Positions 51,425 to 61,167 of a stretch of 64,000 nt of DNA are shown piece after piece. The notes below the pieces were generated by a model that was not told where the DNA came from, did no database searches, and worked only from the letters and a program-made list of their open reading frames with translations. The first letter of the stretch is position 1, and each line of letters starts with the position of its first letter. Origin of the DNA: Chryseobacterium nepalense (lineage in GTDB: Bacteria > Bacteroidota > Bacteroidia > Flavobacteriales > Weeksellaceae); NCBI RefSeq assembly GCF_023195755.1, contig NZ_CP096203.1, positions 2,914,001 through 2,978,000 on the forward strand, written 5' to 3'. The position numbers and the translations under genes were made by a program.

Positions 51425-51535
51425 GTAAGAGCATCAATTAAAAAAAGAAGCGCTGATTGCAAAATCGTACGCAGAAAAGGTGTACTATTCGTAATCAACA
51501 AGAAGAACCCAAAATTTAAACAAAGACAAGGCTAA
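51419..51535 (+). CDS. rpmJ: 50S ribosomal protein L36, zinc-independent type
   Basis: The protein is 38 aa from ATG 51419 to TAA 51535, the standard L36 length, with [20 protein letters not shown] and the usual end KFKQRQG. Of the usual zinc ligands (three Cys and one His) only one Cys remains (position 14). The others are replaced, so this is a C-minus form that needs no zinc. It lies in the expected position after infA but is too short for common ORF filters. Confidence 0.95.
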   Translation: MKVRASIKKRSADCKIVRRKGVLFVINKKNPKFKQRQG

Positions 51536-51544
51536 CATTAAATT

Positions 51545-51922
51545 ATGGCGAGAATTTCAGGTATTGATTTACCAAAAAACAAAAGAGGTGTTATCGGTTT
51601 AACTTACATCTACGGAATTGGAAGAAGTACTTCTTCAGAAATCCTTAAAGCTGCCGGTATCAGCGAAGACAAGAAAGTCAACGAATGGAATGACGATGAA
51701 TTGGCTGCAATCAGAAACTATATCTCTGAAAACGTTAAAGTAGAAGGAGAATTAAGATCTGAAGTGCAATTGAACATTAAGCGATTAATGGACATAGGAT
51801 GCCAACGAGGAATACGTCACAGACTTGGATTACCTTTAAGAGGCCAGAGAACGAAAAACAACTCTAGAACCCGTAAAGGAAAGAGAAAAACTGTTGCTAA
51901 CAAGAAAAAAGCTAGTAAATAA
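51545..51922 (+). CDS. rpsM: 30S ribosomal protein S13
   Basis: The protein is 125 aa (E. coli 118). It contains [39 protein letters not shown] and a Lys-rich tail that reaches the P-site tRNA. First gene of the alpha section. Confidence 0.98.
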   Translation: MARISGIDLPKNKRGVIGLTYIYGIGRSTSSEILKAAGISEDKKVNEWNDDELAAIRNYISENVKVEGELRSEVQLNIKRLMDIGCQRGIRHRLGLPLRGQRTKNNSRTRKGKRKTVANKKKASK

Positions 51923-51934
51923 TCGTTAGGAATT

Positions 51935-52324
51935 ATGGCAAAACAAACTAAAGTAGTTAAGAAAAGAAAAGTAAAAGTTGAGGCTATTGGTGAAGCGCAT
52001 ATTCAGGCTTCTTTCAATAACATCATCATTTCTTTAACAAATAAAAACGGAGAGGTTATCTCTTGGGCTTCTGCCGGTAAAATGGGTTTCAGAGGTTCTA
52101 AAAAGAATACTCCATTTGCTGCTCAGATGGCAGCTGAAAATTGCTCTGCTGTAGCTCACGAAGCTGGATTAAGAAGAGTAAAGGTGTTTGTGAAAGGACC
52201 AGGTGCAGGTAGAGAATCTGCTATCAGATCTATTCACAATTCAGGAATTGAAGTTAGCGAAATCATTGATGTGACTCCTATGCCACACAATGGATGTAGA
52301 CCACCAAAAAGAAGAAGAGTTTAA
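51935..52324 (+). CDS. rpsK: 30S ribosomal protein S11
   Basis: The protein is 129 aa (E. coli 129). It contains [20 protein letters not shown] and the C-terminal signature [18 protein letters not shown]. It lines the platform near the mRNA exit. Confidence 0.98.
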   Translation: MAKQTKVVKKRKVKVEAIGEAHIQASFNNIIISLTNKNGEVISWASAGKMGFRGSKKNTPFAAQMAAENCSAVAHEAGLRRVKVFVKGPGAGRESAIRSIHNSGIEVSEIIDVTPMPHNGCRPPKRRRV

Positions 52325-52343
52325 TTTTTAGAATTTATCCATT

Positions 52344-52952
52344 ATGGCAAGATATATTGGTCCTAAAACTAAGATTGCGAGAAAGTTTGGTGCTGCAATC
52401 TACGGAGATGACAAAAACTTCGAGAAAAGAAAAAACCAACCGCCGGGACAACACGGTCCTAACAAAAGAAGAGGTGCTAAGAAATCTGAATACGCAGTTC
52501 AGTTAGCTGAAAAGCAAAAAGCTAAATATACTTACGGTATTTTAGAAAGACAGTTTGCTAACTTATTCGACAAAGCACACAGAAGTAAAGGTGTAACAGG
52601 TGAAGTTCTATTGCAACTTTGCGAATCAAGATTGGACAACGTAGTGTACAGATTAGGTTTTGCTAAAACAAGATCTGCTGCAAGACAATTGGTTTCTCAC
52701 AGACACATCACTGTGAACGGAGAAATCCTGAACATTCCTTCATATTTGGTAAAAGCAGGTGATGTAATTGCTGTAAGAGAAAAGTCTAAGTCTCTTGAAG
52801 TAGTTACCAACGCATTGGCTTCTAAAGCAAATTATGAGTGGTTACAATTCAACGATGAGAAGAAAGAAGGTACTTTCGTTTCTGCTCCTGAGAGAATCCA
52901 AATTCCGGAAGACATCAAGGAACAGCTTATCGTCGAACTTTACTCTAAATAA
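52344..52952 (+). CDS. rpsD: 30S ribosomal protein S4
   Basis: The protein is 202 aa (E. coli 206). The S4 domain with [20 protein letters not shown] is intact. The N-terminal region lacks the CxxC...C zinc site found in some bacteria, another zinc-independent form. It is a primary 16S binder and in E. coli autoregulates the alpha operon. Confidence 0.98.
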   Translation: MARYIGPKTKIARKFGAAIYGDDKNFEKRKNQPPGQHGPNKRRGAKKSEYAVQLAEKQKAKYTYGILERQFANLFDKAHRSKGVTGEVLLQLCESRLDNVVYRLGFAKTRSAARQLVSHRHITVNGEILNIPSYLVKAGDVIAVREKSKSLEVVTNALASKANYEWLQFNDEKKEGTFVSAPERIQIPEDIKEQLIVELYSK

Positions 52953-52985
52953 TTTTTTAATCAAATTTTTGCTCAACCCAATAAT

Positions 52986-53981
52986 ATGGCAATTTTACAA
53001 TTCATAAAACCCGATAAAGTAATTTTACTTAACTCTGATGAATTTAGAGGTCAATTTGAATTCAGACCACTAGAACCAGGTTTCGGGCTTACAATCGGTA
53101 ATGCTTTGAGAAGAGTGTTGCTTTCTTCTCTGGAAGGTTATGCTATTTCATCTATCAAAATAGAAGGTGTAGAGCACGAATTTTCAACTATTCCAGGAGT
53201 AATCGAAGATGTTACCGAAATTATTCTTAACCTGAAGCAGGTAAGATTAAAAGCTACGGCAGAAAACCAGTCAAACGAGCAGGTTAATGCCAAAGTATCA
53301 GGTCAGACGGTTATTACTGCTGGTGATTTAGGAAAATCTATCAACGGATTTGAGGTTCTTAACCCGGATTTGGTGATCTGTAACCTAAACAGTGATGTAA
53401 CTTTCGAAATTACTTTCAATATTGAAAAAGGTAGAGGATATGTTCCTTCTGAACAAAATAAGTCAAACAATGCACCGGTAGGTACTATTGCGATCGACTC
53501 TATTTTCACGCCAATCAAGAAAGTACAATATAGCATTGAAAATTATCGTGTAGAGCAAAAAACAGACTACGAAAAACTTGTATTAGATATAGAAACTGAC
53601 GGATCTATCAGTCCTCAGAACGCTTTAACAGAAGCATCCAAGATATTAATTTATCACTTCATGCTGTTCTCTGATGAGAGAATCACGCTGGAAACGGAAG
53701 CTGTAAAAGCATCTATCCAATATGATGAGGAAACTCTTCATACAAGACAACTCCTTAAGTCTAAATTAGCAGATATGGATCTTTCTGTAAGAGCCCTTAA
53801 CTGTCTGAAGGCGGCTGAAGTAGAAACTCTTGGAGAATTGGTTTCTTACAGTAAGTCTGATTTGATGAAATTCAGAAATTTTGGTAAAAAATCTTTGACA
53901 GAACTAGAAGAATTAGTGCATTCAAAAGGTCTTAACTTCGGTTTCGACGTTGCAAAATATAAGTTAGACGCTGATAAATAA
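52986..53981 (+). CDS. rpoA: RNA polymerase alpha subunit
   Basis: The protein is 331 aa (E. coli 329). The N-terminal assembly domain has [20 protein letters not shown]. The C-terminal domain, with [20 protein letters not shown] and [15 protein letters not shown], contacts promoters and regulators. Standard position between rpsD and rplQ. Confidence 0.99.
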   Translation: MAILQFIKPDKVILLNSDEFRGQFEFRPLEPGFGLTIGNALRRVLLSSLEGYAISSIKIEGVEHEFSTIPGVIEDVTEIILNLKQVRLKATAENQSNEQVNAKVSGQTVITAGDLGKSINGFEVLNPDLVICNLNSDVTFEITFNIEKGRGYVPSEQNKSNNAPVGTIAIDSIFTPIKKVQYSIENYRVEQKTDYEKLVLDIETDGSISPQNALTEASKILIYHFMLFSDERITLETEAVKASIQYDEETLHTRQLLKSKLADMDLSVRALNCLKAAEVETLGELVSYSKSDLMKFRNFGKKSLTELEELVHSKGLNFGFDVAKYKLDADK

Positions 53982-53987
53982 TTAATA

Positions 53988-54512
53988 ATGAGACACGGTA
54001 AAAAATTCAATCACTTAGGAAGAACGGCTTCTCACAGAAGTGCTTTACTTTCTAATATGGCTTGTTCTCTAATTGAGCATAAAAGAATCAACACTACTGT
54101 TGCTAAAGCAAAAGCTTTAAGAGTATATGTTGAGCCTCTATTAACAAAAGCAAAAGAAGATACTACACACAATAGAAGAGTTGTTTTTTCATATCTTCAA
54201 AATAAAGAAGCAGTTGCTGAATTGTTCAGAACTGTAGCACCTAAAATCGCTGAGAGAAACGGTGGATACACAAGAATCATCAAAACTGGTTTCAGACCTG
54301 GTGATGCTGCTGATACTGCTCTTATCGAATTGGTAGACTTCAACGAGCTTTACAACCCTAATGCTGAAGAGAAGAAGACAACAAGAAGAAGCAGAAGATC
54401 TGCAACAGCTAAGAAAGAAGCTGTAGTAGCTGAAGCTCCTGTAGTAGAAGAAAAAGCTGCTGAGCCTACGGCTGAAGCTGCTGATTCTACAGAGGAAAAG
54501 ACTGAAGAATAA
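53988..54512 (+). CDS. rplQ: 50S ribosomal protein L17 with long acidic tail
   Basis: The protein is 174 aa, against 127 in E. coli. The first ~120 residues are canonical ([20 protein letters not shown]). The extra C-terminus starts with a basic Arg/Ser patch and then is rich in Ala/Glu ([17 protein letters not shown]), probably disordered. Last gene of the ribosomal array; a terminator follows. Confidence 0.97.
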   Translation: MRHGKKFNHLGRTASHRSALLSNMACSLIEHKRINTTVAKAKALRVYVEPLLTKAKEDTTHNRRVVFSYLQNKEAVAELFRTVAPKIAERNGGYTRIIKTGFRPGDAADTALIELVDFNELYNPNAEEKKTTRRSRRSATAKKEAVVAEAPVVEEKAAEPTAEAADSTEEKTEE

Positions 54513-54534
54513 TATTCATTCAGATATAAAAAGA

Positions 54535-54563
54535 AAAACCGTTCAGATTCTGAACGGTTTTTT
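54535..54563. terminator. Bidirectional terminator after rplQ
   Basis: AAAACCGTTCAG pairs with CTGAACGGTTTT around an ATT loop. It closes the ribosomal array and also serves the convergent lipoprotein gene. Confidence 0.9.
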
Positions 54564-54569
54564 CATTGC

Positions 54570-54989
54570 TTAGATTTTAGTTTTTACCAGCTCAATGATA
54601 TTATTGTCCTGATCAAGAATCAGGCTGTCTCCTTTTATCGTAGCTTTCATGTCCATTTTCTCATAAACGGCCTCATTGCCTTCAGAATCAACTTTATTCA
54701 GAATGAAAGTTTTATTATTGCTTCTGATGCTCATCGTCTTTTCATTATAATTGAAGACAACCTTGGCAAGACTCCCGTCAGTTGCCTTATACACAAAGTC
54801 TGTTTTTACATATTTTTTTCCGTTAACGTCCGTTTCATACTGAATATTAGGATCTGCTTTACTGCTATCAGTCATAGATTTTTCGGTACCGTCTGATTTT
54901 AATACAGCTTTATTCCCCGTTTCACTTTTTTTGCAGCTTGTAAATGATAGTGCAATGACTGCGAATGCTGCGAAAAGTCCCTTTTTCAT
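54570..54989 (-). CDS. Small hypothetical lipoprotein
   Basis: The protein is 139 aa from ATG 54989 (MKKGLFAAFAV); the in-frame ATG at 55022 lacks the signal pattern. Lipobox FTSC (Cys about 19). The mature part is beta-rich with charged turns, no recognised domain. Monocistronic, convergent with rplQ. The 182-bp gap to the next gene is very AT-rich with no clear promoter box. Confidence 0.82.
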   Translation of the reverse strand: MKKGLFAAFAVIALSFTSCKKSETGNKAVLKSDGTEKSMTDSSKADPNIQYETDVNGKKYVKTDFVYKATDGSLAKVVFNYNEKTMSIRSNNKTFILNKVDSEGNEAVYEKMDMKATIKGDSLILDQDNNIIELVKTKI

Positions 54990-55171
54990 GATGTTAATTT
55001 TTTTTAATGTGATGATTGCCAAATATTTTTAGAAATAAAATATTTTTTATTAAATTTAATAAAAACAAAAACTAAACCAACAAATGAAACTTAAATCTTT
55101 TAAAATTACCCGAAAGAGTAATTGACTTCCGTTTATTTTCTGTTGAAATTTGTAACTAAACAATCACAGAC

Positions 55172-55804
55172 ATGAGTATTTCCATAGCCATCGTAGAAGA
55201 CGAAAAGAATTATAACAATACGTTAAAGAAAGTCATCAATTATCAGGATGATATGAGAGTAATTGCCCAGTATTTTGATGGGAATGACGCGTTACATAAT
55301 CTTTCCGATATTTCTCCGGATGTCGTAATGATGGATATCCAGCTGCAGGATATGCTCGGTATTGAAATTATTGAAAATCTAAAAAAAGAACTTCCGGATA
55401 CTCAGTTTATCATGTGTACCAGTTTTGAAGATGATGAAAAAGTTTTTAATTCTTTAAAAGCCGGGGCAATGGGATATTTGGTAAAAGGTGAAAGCATGGA
55501 AAAGATTCTCTCTTCCATCCGGGACGTCTACAACGGTGGCGCTCCCATGAGCTTTTCCATCGCCAGAAAAGTATTAAGCCATTTCGAAAGAAAACTTCCT
55601 GAAATAAAGGGTTTCGATGAATTGACAGTGAGGGAAAAAGAAATCCTTGAGCTGCTTTCCCAAGGTCTGCTGTATAAAGAAATAGCCGATAGGAAATTCA
55701 TCAGTATTGATACCGTCAAAAAACACGTCGGAAACATTTACAGAAAACTCCACGTCAATAATAAAGTGGAGGCTATTAATAAATTTAACCATTTTAAAAA
55801 CTAA
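55172..55804 (+). CDS. NarL/LuxR-type response regulator
   Basis: The protein is 210 aa. The receiver domain (residues 1-120) has acidic residues Glu9/Asp10, phospho-acceptor Asp55 (VVMMDIQL) and the conserved Lys in GYLVKGES. The C-terminal LuxR HTH (about 148-205) has LTVREKEILELLSQGLLYKE and IDTVKKHVGNIYRKL. The matching HisKA_3 kinase is the third gene downstream. Targets unknown. Confidence 0.95.
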   Translation: MSISIAIVEDEKNYNNTLKKVINYQDDMRVIAQYFDGNDALHNLSDISPDVVMMDIQLQDMLGIEIIENLKKELPDTQFIMCTSFEDDEKVFNSLKAGAMGYLVKGESMEKILSSIRDVYNGGAPMSFSIARKVLSHFERKLPEIKGFDELTVREKEILELLSQGLLYKEIADRKFISIDTVKKHVGNIYRKLHVNNKVEAINKFNHFKN

Positions 55805-55810
55805 GAACTT

Positions 55811-56671
55811 ATGGAAGCAATTAACAGAGACAGCGAATGTTCGCTGGTAGAAAATTATGATACTCTATATGTGGAGGCTAACGGAAATAAACTTGATTAT
55901 TTGGTGTATAACAAAGGAGTCGAAAAGGAACTTGCATTTAAAGATGTACATCATGATATTGCTAACATTTTTATATATCAGGCGACAATAGGAGTATTAT
56001 CTAAATTAGACAATGGTTCAAAAAGATTATATTTAGATAAATATTCAGTAAAAAAGAAAGCTTTAGAAGAACTTTATACAAAATACAGCTCTTTGGGTCT
56101 TGGAATAATGTTTCATTTTATCACATTAAATAGGAAGCAATATTTTATGTATACCGATAATGAAGATATAAGTGATACTGATGCAGAAGAATTTATATAT
56201 ATTATAGGTACACCTTTAGATCATGATAAAAATTTATTAGGCGAACATTTTGCAATTTTTAATCTGAAAAATAATTTCGATATAAATACAATAATCGACG
56301 ATCATGCTTTTAGAGACATTTACTGCAATTACAAGAAAAGTGATTTATTTAGAATAGTTTCTGATTATAGAATGCCAGACAAACCATCGGATGGTGTATT
56401 TTATCCTTGGGAGGATATAAATAAAATTATGAGTGAAACAAATTCGCAAGGAAATCTATACGATGAAATAGAATTTATCATAGGAGAAGTTCCGAATTAT
56501 AAATACATACTGGATTTTTTTAGAAGAAATCCTAAATATGGACTTGATGAAAATAGGTATAGAGAAGCTTATGCTAAAGAGGAAAAACGAATTACTATAC
56601 TCGGAAGGTATGTGCCTGAGGAACTTGGCATTAGAAGAAATTTCTTTGATATGGGATCATTATATCCATAA
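55811..56671 (+). CDS. Unknown soluble protein inside a two-component locus
   Basis: The protein is 286 aa with no signal peptide or membrane segment. It is rich in Asp, Asn, Tyr, Ile and Lys and looks alpha/beta. Noticeable stretches are HHDIANIFIYQA (about residue 47), YIIGTPLDHDKNLLGEHF and a C-terminal ILGRYVPEELGIRRNFF. I do not recognise any family. It starts 6 nt after the response regulator and ends 2 nt before the membrane gene, so it belongs to the same transcript. Base composition is more AT-rich than the flanking regulator genes. Confidence 0.8.
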   Translation: MEAINRDSECSLVENYDTLYVEANGNKLDYLVYNKGVEKELAFKDVHHDIANIFIYQATIGVLSKLDNGSKRLYLDKYSVKKKALEELYTKYSSLGLGIMFHFITLNRKQYFMYTDNEDISDTDAEEFIYIIGTPLDHDKNLLGEHFAIFNLKNNFDINTIIDDHAFRDIYCNYKKSDLFRIVSDYRMPDKPSDGVFYPWEDINKIMSETNSQGNLYDEIEFIIGEVPNYKYILDFFRRNPKYGLDENRYREAYAKEEKRITILGRYVPEELGIRRNFFDMGSLYP

Positions 56672-56673
56672 AA

Positions 56674-57309
56674 ATGTTAATATCAATAATATATTTAGCA
56701 ATACTTCTCATTGATGTTGTTAAAGCAATAGTTTTGGCTGGAAGAAAAAATCTTTCCAGTCAAGGCTATTTATTGATTTATTTATCGCTTTCTTTTTTAT
56801 TAGAACTTTATGGTCATTATAAACTTTATTTAGGGGAACGAAATTATGCATACCTATTTAATTATTATAGTATTTTTCTTATCATTTTCTTTTTTGTATA
56901 CTATTCAAAATTTTTATTGAAATTTAAAAAGATCTATTGGAGTATTCTAGTCATTATGTTGGCGTACATCCTATTTTTTACTAAATTTTATGGAGAAAAT
57001 TATGATAATAAACTAGGAATAATTGTTTGCTTTTATTTCATCATCAACTCTCTTATATGGTTTTATAATAGGCTTAAAAACTTTAATGGAAAAAAAATTA
57101 CGAATGATCCGCATTTCTGGGTTACATGTGGATTATTGTTATGGAGTATATTCTTTATTTTCCGATCTATTCCTATGTTTTTTCTTCAGGATAATGATCC
57201 TACTTTTTTAGAGGTATTAAAGATGACACAGTATTTTGTGAATATAATTATGTACAGCTTGTTTTATATAGCTTTGGAAAAGTTTGAAAAAGATGGTAAA
57301 TATGAATGA
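56674..57309 (+). CDS. Multi-pass membrane protein inside a two-component locus
   Basis: The protein is 211 aa with about six or seven transmembrane helices spread over its whole length (for example residues 1-20, 30-50, 60-80, 88-106, 112-130, 150-170, 185-205). The loops are short and rich in Lys/Tyr. The arrangement resembles membrane input modules of 7TM sensors, but this gene encodes no kinase; the kinase is the next gene and overlaps its end by 8 nt. It may act as a separate sensor subunit, which is inference. Confidence 0.8.
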   Translation: MLISIIYLAILLIDVVKAIVLAGRKNLSSQGYLLIYLSLSFLLELYGHYKLYLGERNYAYLFNYYSIFLIIFFFVYYSKFLLKFKKIYWSILVIMLAYILFFTKFYGENYDNKLGIIVCFYFIINSLIWFYNRLKNFNGKKITNDPHFWVTCGLLLWSIFFIFRSIPMFFLQDNDPTFLEVLKMTQYFVNIIMYSLFYIALEKFEKDGKYE

Positions 57310-58099
57310 AAAAATAAACGAACTGCCGGATACGATAAGATTAACTTATATTATAGCGATTATTTTATTACTGGCTTTTGTTATTTTCATAGCTTTTATT
57401 GTCATATTATATAATAAAAGGCAGTTGTTTTTTATTCAACAACAACAACTCAAAGAATCCGAACACCAAAACCAGCTGCTCCAGAAAGAACTTGAAAAAC
57501 AAAAGCTCATCGAAAAAGAACGGGAACGGATTTCCCACGATATGCACGACGATCTCGGGGCCGGAATTTCTGCATTGAAACTGCAGGCAGAATTTTTAAA
57601 ACAGCGTGCCGAAGATGAAGAACTCAAGAATGATATTGAAGAACTTCTGAAAACCTCAGAGGAAATGAATCTTTCCATGAGAGAAATGCTTTGGAGCCTG
57701 AATTCAGGGAATGATACACTGGGAAGTTTTATCGATTATGCTAAAATATATGCTCAAAACTTTCTTAAGAGAACAACAATTGTAATCATTACAGAAAGCG
57801 GAAAAATAGCTGAAAAAACAACCATTTCAACCGAACAGAGAAGAAATCTGTTCTTATGCTTGAAAGAAGCTTTGAATAATATTTATAAGCATAGTCAGGC
57901 CAGTGAGATTAAATTATCATTCAGCCAAAAAGAGAAAGAATTTATCATGAAAATTTCCGACAACGGAATTGGTATTAACCATAAAAATCCGGAAGGCAAT
58001 GGTCTTCGGAATATGAAAAGAAGAATGCATGAGCAGAACGGTCGTTGTGAAATTACAACTGAAAACGGAACCCATCTGTTTTTTATTATAAGTTTTTAG
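57302..58099 (+). CDS. HisKA_3-type sensor histidine kinase
   Basis: The protein is 265 aa from ATG 57302 (ATG 57293 or TTG 57284 are possible but overlap the previous gene more). One N-terminal transmembrane helix (about residues 14-37) is followed by a Gln/Glu/Lys coiled coil (44-75). The H box is ERERISHDMHDDLGAG, with His82 as expected phospho-acceptor, and the HATPase has the N box KEALNNIYKHS and the G box ISDNGIGI. There is no periplasmic sensor domain, so it needs another input, plausibly the preceding membrane protein. Confidence 0.93.
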   Translation: MNEKINELPDTIRLTYIIAIILLLAFVIFIAFIVILYNKRQLFFIQQQQLKESEHQNQLLQKELEKQKLIEKERERISHDMHDDLGAGISALKLQAEFLKQRAEDEELKNDIEELLKTSEEMNLSMREMLWSLNSGNDTLGSFIDYAKIYAQNFLKRTTIVIITESGKIAEKTTISTEQRRNLFLCLKEALNNIYKHSQASEIKLSFSQKEKEFIMKISDNGIGINHKNPEGNGLRNMKRRMHEQNGRCEITTENGTHLFFIISF

Positions 58100-58207
58100 G
58101 ATAATTTTTTAACCGGAATATCACTTTCTATAGAATTATCTTTTTGAATAATGTTTAGAAGTAAATTTTTTAAATAACTTTGAAGTACAAATTAAAAATT
58201 AATAACC

Positions 58208-58804
58208 ATGAAAATTTTATTCGAATATGTTCTTCCTGTAGCCATTTTTATATTCGGAATGTGGCTTGCTGTTAAAACAGATTTATTAAAAGACACACAG
58301 GTCGACAATGGATCAGAAAAAACATACAGCTTTTCAAGAAGTCAGTTGTTTTATTGGACAATGATTGTAATAATATGTTTGTGCGCTGGTATGGGAAACA
58401 ATGGTAACTTTGATTTGCTTTTGAAACTGAAAGAACCTTCAATTTTACTTTTATTGGGAATTAGCGTGGGAACTGCAAGTGTAGCAACATATATTGATAA
58501 CGAGATACCAAATCCTAAAAAAAATACTGATAGTAATGGTTTTATAAGAGATATATTATCAGATGCGGGCGGAATAAGTGTACACCGCTATCAGGCTTTG
58601 TTATTTAATATAATTTTCGGTTTAGTGTTTGTCTGCCAATTCATTAATAATACTACGGAGTTTCCTGTTTTTGGTAATTATGCTTTAGCTTTAATGGGAA
58701 CAAGTAGCGCGGGCTATTTACTCATTAAAACAAATGAAAAACAGAAAAAAACTGTTTCTGATAGCTCGGTTATCAATGTTAACACAAATACACCTGTAAA
58801 ATAA
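58208..58804 (+). CDS. Four-helix membrane protein of a three-gene cassette
   Basis: The protein is 198 aa. An N-terminal helix (2-22) is followed by helices at about 48-65, 75-97, 128-145 and 152-168. Before the second helix is YSFSRSQLFYWTMIVI, and the third is LLLLGISVGTASVATYID. The S-x-x-R-x-Q-L-x-x-W motif followed by a Gly-Ile-Ser helix resembles a family of bacterial membrane proteins that I cannot name with certainty. The C-terminal tail is soluble. It is 35 nt before a small gene and a lipoprotein gene on the same strand. Confidence 0.75.
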   Translation: MKILFEYVLPVAIFIFGMWLAVKTDLLKDTQVDNGSEKTYSFSRSQLFYWTMIVIICLCAGMGNNGNFDLLLKLKEPSILLLLGISVGTASVATYIDNEIPNPKKNTDSNGFIRDILSDAGGISVHRYQALLFNIIFGLVFVCQFINNTTEFPVFGNYALALMGTSSAGYLLIKTNEKQKKTVSDSSVINVNTNTPVK

Positions 58805-58839
58805 AGTTCTTTATAATACACTAACTTAAAAAATTGACC

Positions 58840-59040
58840 ATGAAAATAATTGTTGACTATTTATTAGAATGGAATATATCTTCCAAAAAAGGAAAGGTTA
58901 TATTAAAGCTTAAAGATGCAGATACTGAAATAATAGATGATCTGAACTTTCAGGAATTTTCAGCGTTGGCAATAGTGCTTGAAAAAGGAAATGCAAGATT
59001 TGATGAAACAGAAAACTCAATTTATAATGTAATGCCATGA
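58840..59040 (+). CDS. Small 66-aa protein of a three-gene cassette
   Basis: The protein is 66 aa from ATG 58840 (a TTG at 58834 adds two residues). It is a small alpha/beta protein, MKIIVDYLLEWNISSKKGKV followed by a hydrophobic/acidic half, with no signal peptide. Its stop overlaps the next start by 4 nt (ATGA), which supports it being real and co-translated with the lipoprotein. Unknown function. Confidence 0.7.
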   Translation: MKIIVDYLLEWNISSKKGKVILKLKDADTEIIDDLNFQEFSALAIVLEKGNARFDETENSIYNVMP

Positions 59041-59594
59041 AAATAATATTTTATCTACTCGTAATTTTGTCGTGTATTTCATGTAATATAAGGCATAAAG
59101 CCACATTGAAAGAACTGGAAAATAAAGGTTCAAATTATCAGATGTCATACGATGCTACACGCCGGGGAGCTGTCATAAGTCTTGATAATAATGGTAAGAT
59201 TGATAAAATTTTATCAGAAGTTCAGCCTGATGCCGCCATAGCAACCACGACGGATATTACCAGCAAACTCACAGGCAAATTGAAAACAGGAGATAGTGTA
59301 TCCGCCGAACAAATTACAAAAATAGCTGAAACATTATCCAAACTGGGAGAAAGGACAGCTCCGGTGAATATGCTCAGAGACGCTCTGTACAGATTAGAGG
59401 AGCATTGTGTGAATTTTCCTGAGCAATGCCAAGATGAAAAGTATTTTAACAGCTTTAATAAAGTTGTAGATTTAATAGTCTCATTACAGGAGAAAATTTC
59501 AGAAACAGCTGCTAATGAAGCTAGAGTGGAAGAAGCCAAAACAATGAGAGCACTTAGCCCGCAAGAGAGGGAAAAATATAATTTAAATAAATAA
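59037..59594 (+). CDS. Lipoprotein of a three-gene cassette
   Basis: The protein is 185 aa with lipobox SCISC (Cys about 16). The mature protein starts with a polar region, then a helix with TAPVNMLRDALYRLEEHCVNF (about residues 102-122), where a second and third Cys (EHC, EQC) could form a disulfide, and a C-terminal coiled-coil-like helix. No known family named. The ATGA overlap with the small gene upstream implies tight coupling. A coding-like remnant follows directly at 59587-59679. Confidence 0.75.
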   Translation: MKIIFYLLVILSCISCNIRHKATLKELENKGSNYQMSYDATRRGAVISLDNNGKIDKILSEVQPDAAIATTTDITSKLTGKLKTGDSVSAEQITKIAETLSKLGERTAPVNMLRDALYRLEEHCVNFPEQCQDEKYFNSFNKVVDLIVSLQEKISETAANEARVEEAKTMRALSPQEREKYNLNK

Positions 59595-59679
59595 AAGAAT
59601 AGGCCACGATATAGGTGATGATCATTCTCATTATGATTTAAATGATAACGGCTCTGTTTTTATTTCAGTTATTTTTTAA
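59587..59679 (+). pseudogene. Coding-like remnant without start codon
   Basis: An open stretch reads INKRIGHDIGDDHSHYDLND and ends NGSVFISVIF before a TAA. It has protein-like composition but no ATG, GTG or TTG, and is closed upstream by a stop. It may be the end of a deleted gene. It lies directly after the lipoprotein gene in another frame. The rest of the gap to eno (59680-59757) shows nothing further. Confidence 0.3.
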
Positions 59680-59757
59680 TTCATATATTAACTAAAATTT
59701 AACTCTGAATAAACGTATAAATTACGTGTCATCTGCTTTTTAAAGTTAAAAATTGAT

Positions 59758-59765
59758 TAAATTTG
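59758..59765 (+). promoter_or_regulatory. -7 box of eno promoter
   Basis: TAAATTTG lies 23 nt ahead of the eno ATG. No TTG at the usual spacing. Confidence 0.55.
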
Positions 59766-59770
59766 TCTGA

Positions 59771-61081
<1,311 letters not shown>

Positions 61082-61100
61082 TTAATTGAAATTATAAATA

Positions 61101-61134
61101 ACGGCAAGCGAAATTTTTAGTTTGCCGTGTTTTG
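61101..61134 (+). terminator. eno terminator
   Basis: ACGGCAA pairs with TTGCCGT, followed by a short T-rich tract (GTTTTG). It is imperfect but well placed. Confidence 0.6.
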
Positions 61135-61152
61135 TAATAAATAGTATATTTA
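61122..61152 (+). promoter_or_regulatory. gltA promoter, TTG-N20-TATATTTA
   Basis: TTG (61122-61124) and TATATTTA (61145-61152) with a 20-nt spacer; the last base of the -7 box deviates from the consensus. The TTG overlaps the stem of the eno terminator. Confidence 0.5.
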
Positions 61153-61167
61153 GAAAAAAAATAAATA

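Noticed and set aside
57436-57678. Ser-rich - strand ORF inside the histidine kinase.
   Set aside because: Produced by antisense reading of Glu/Lys/Gln codons in the coiled coil.
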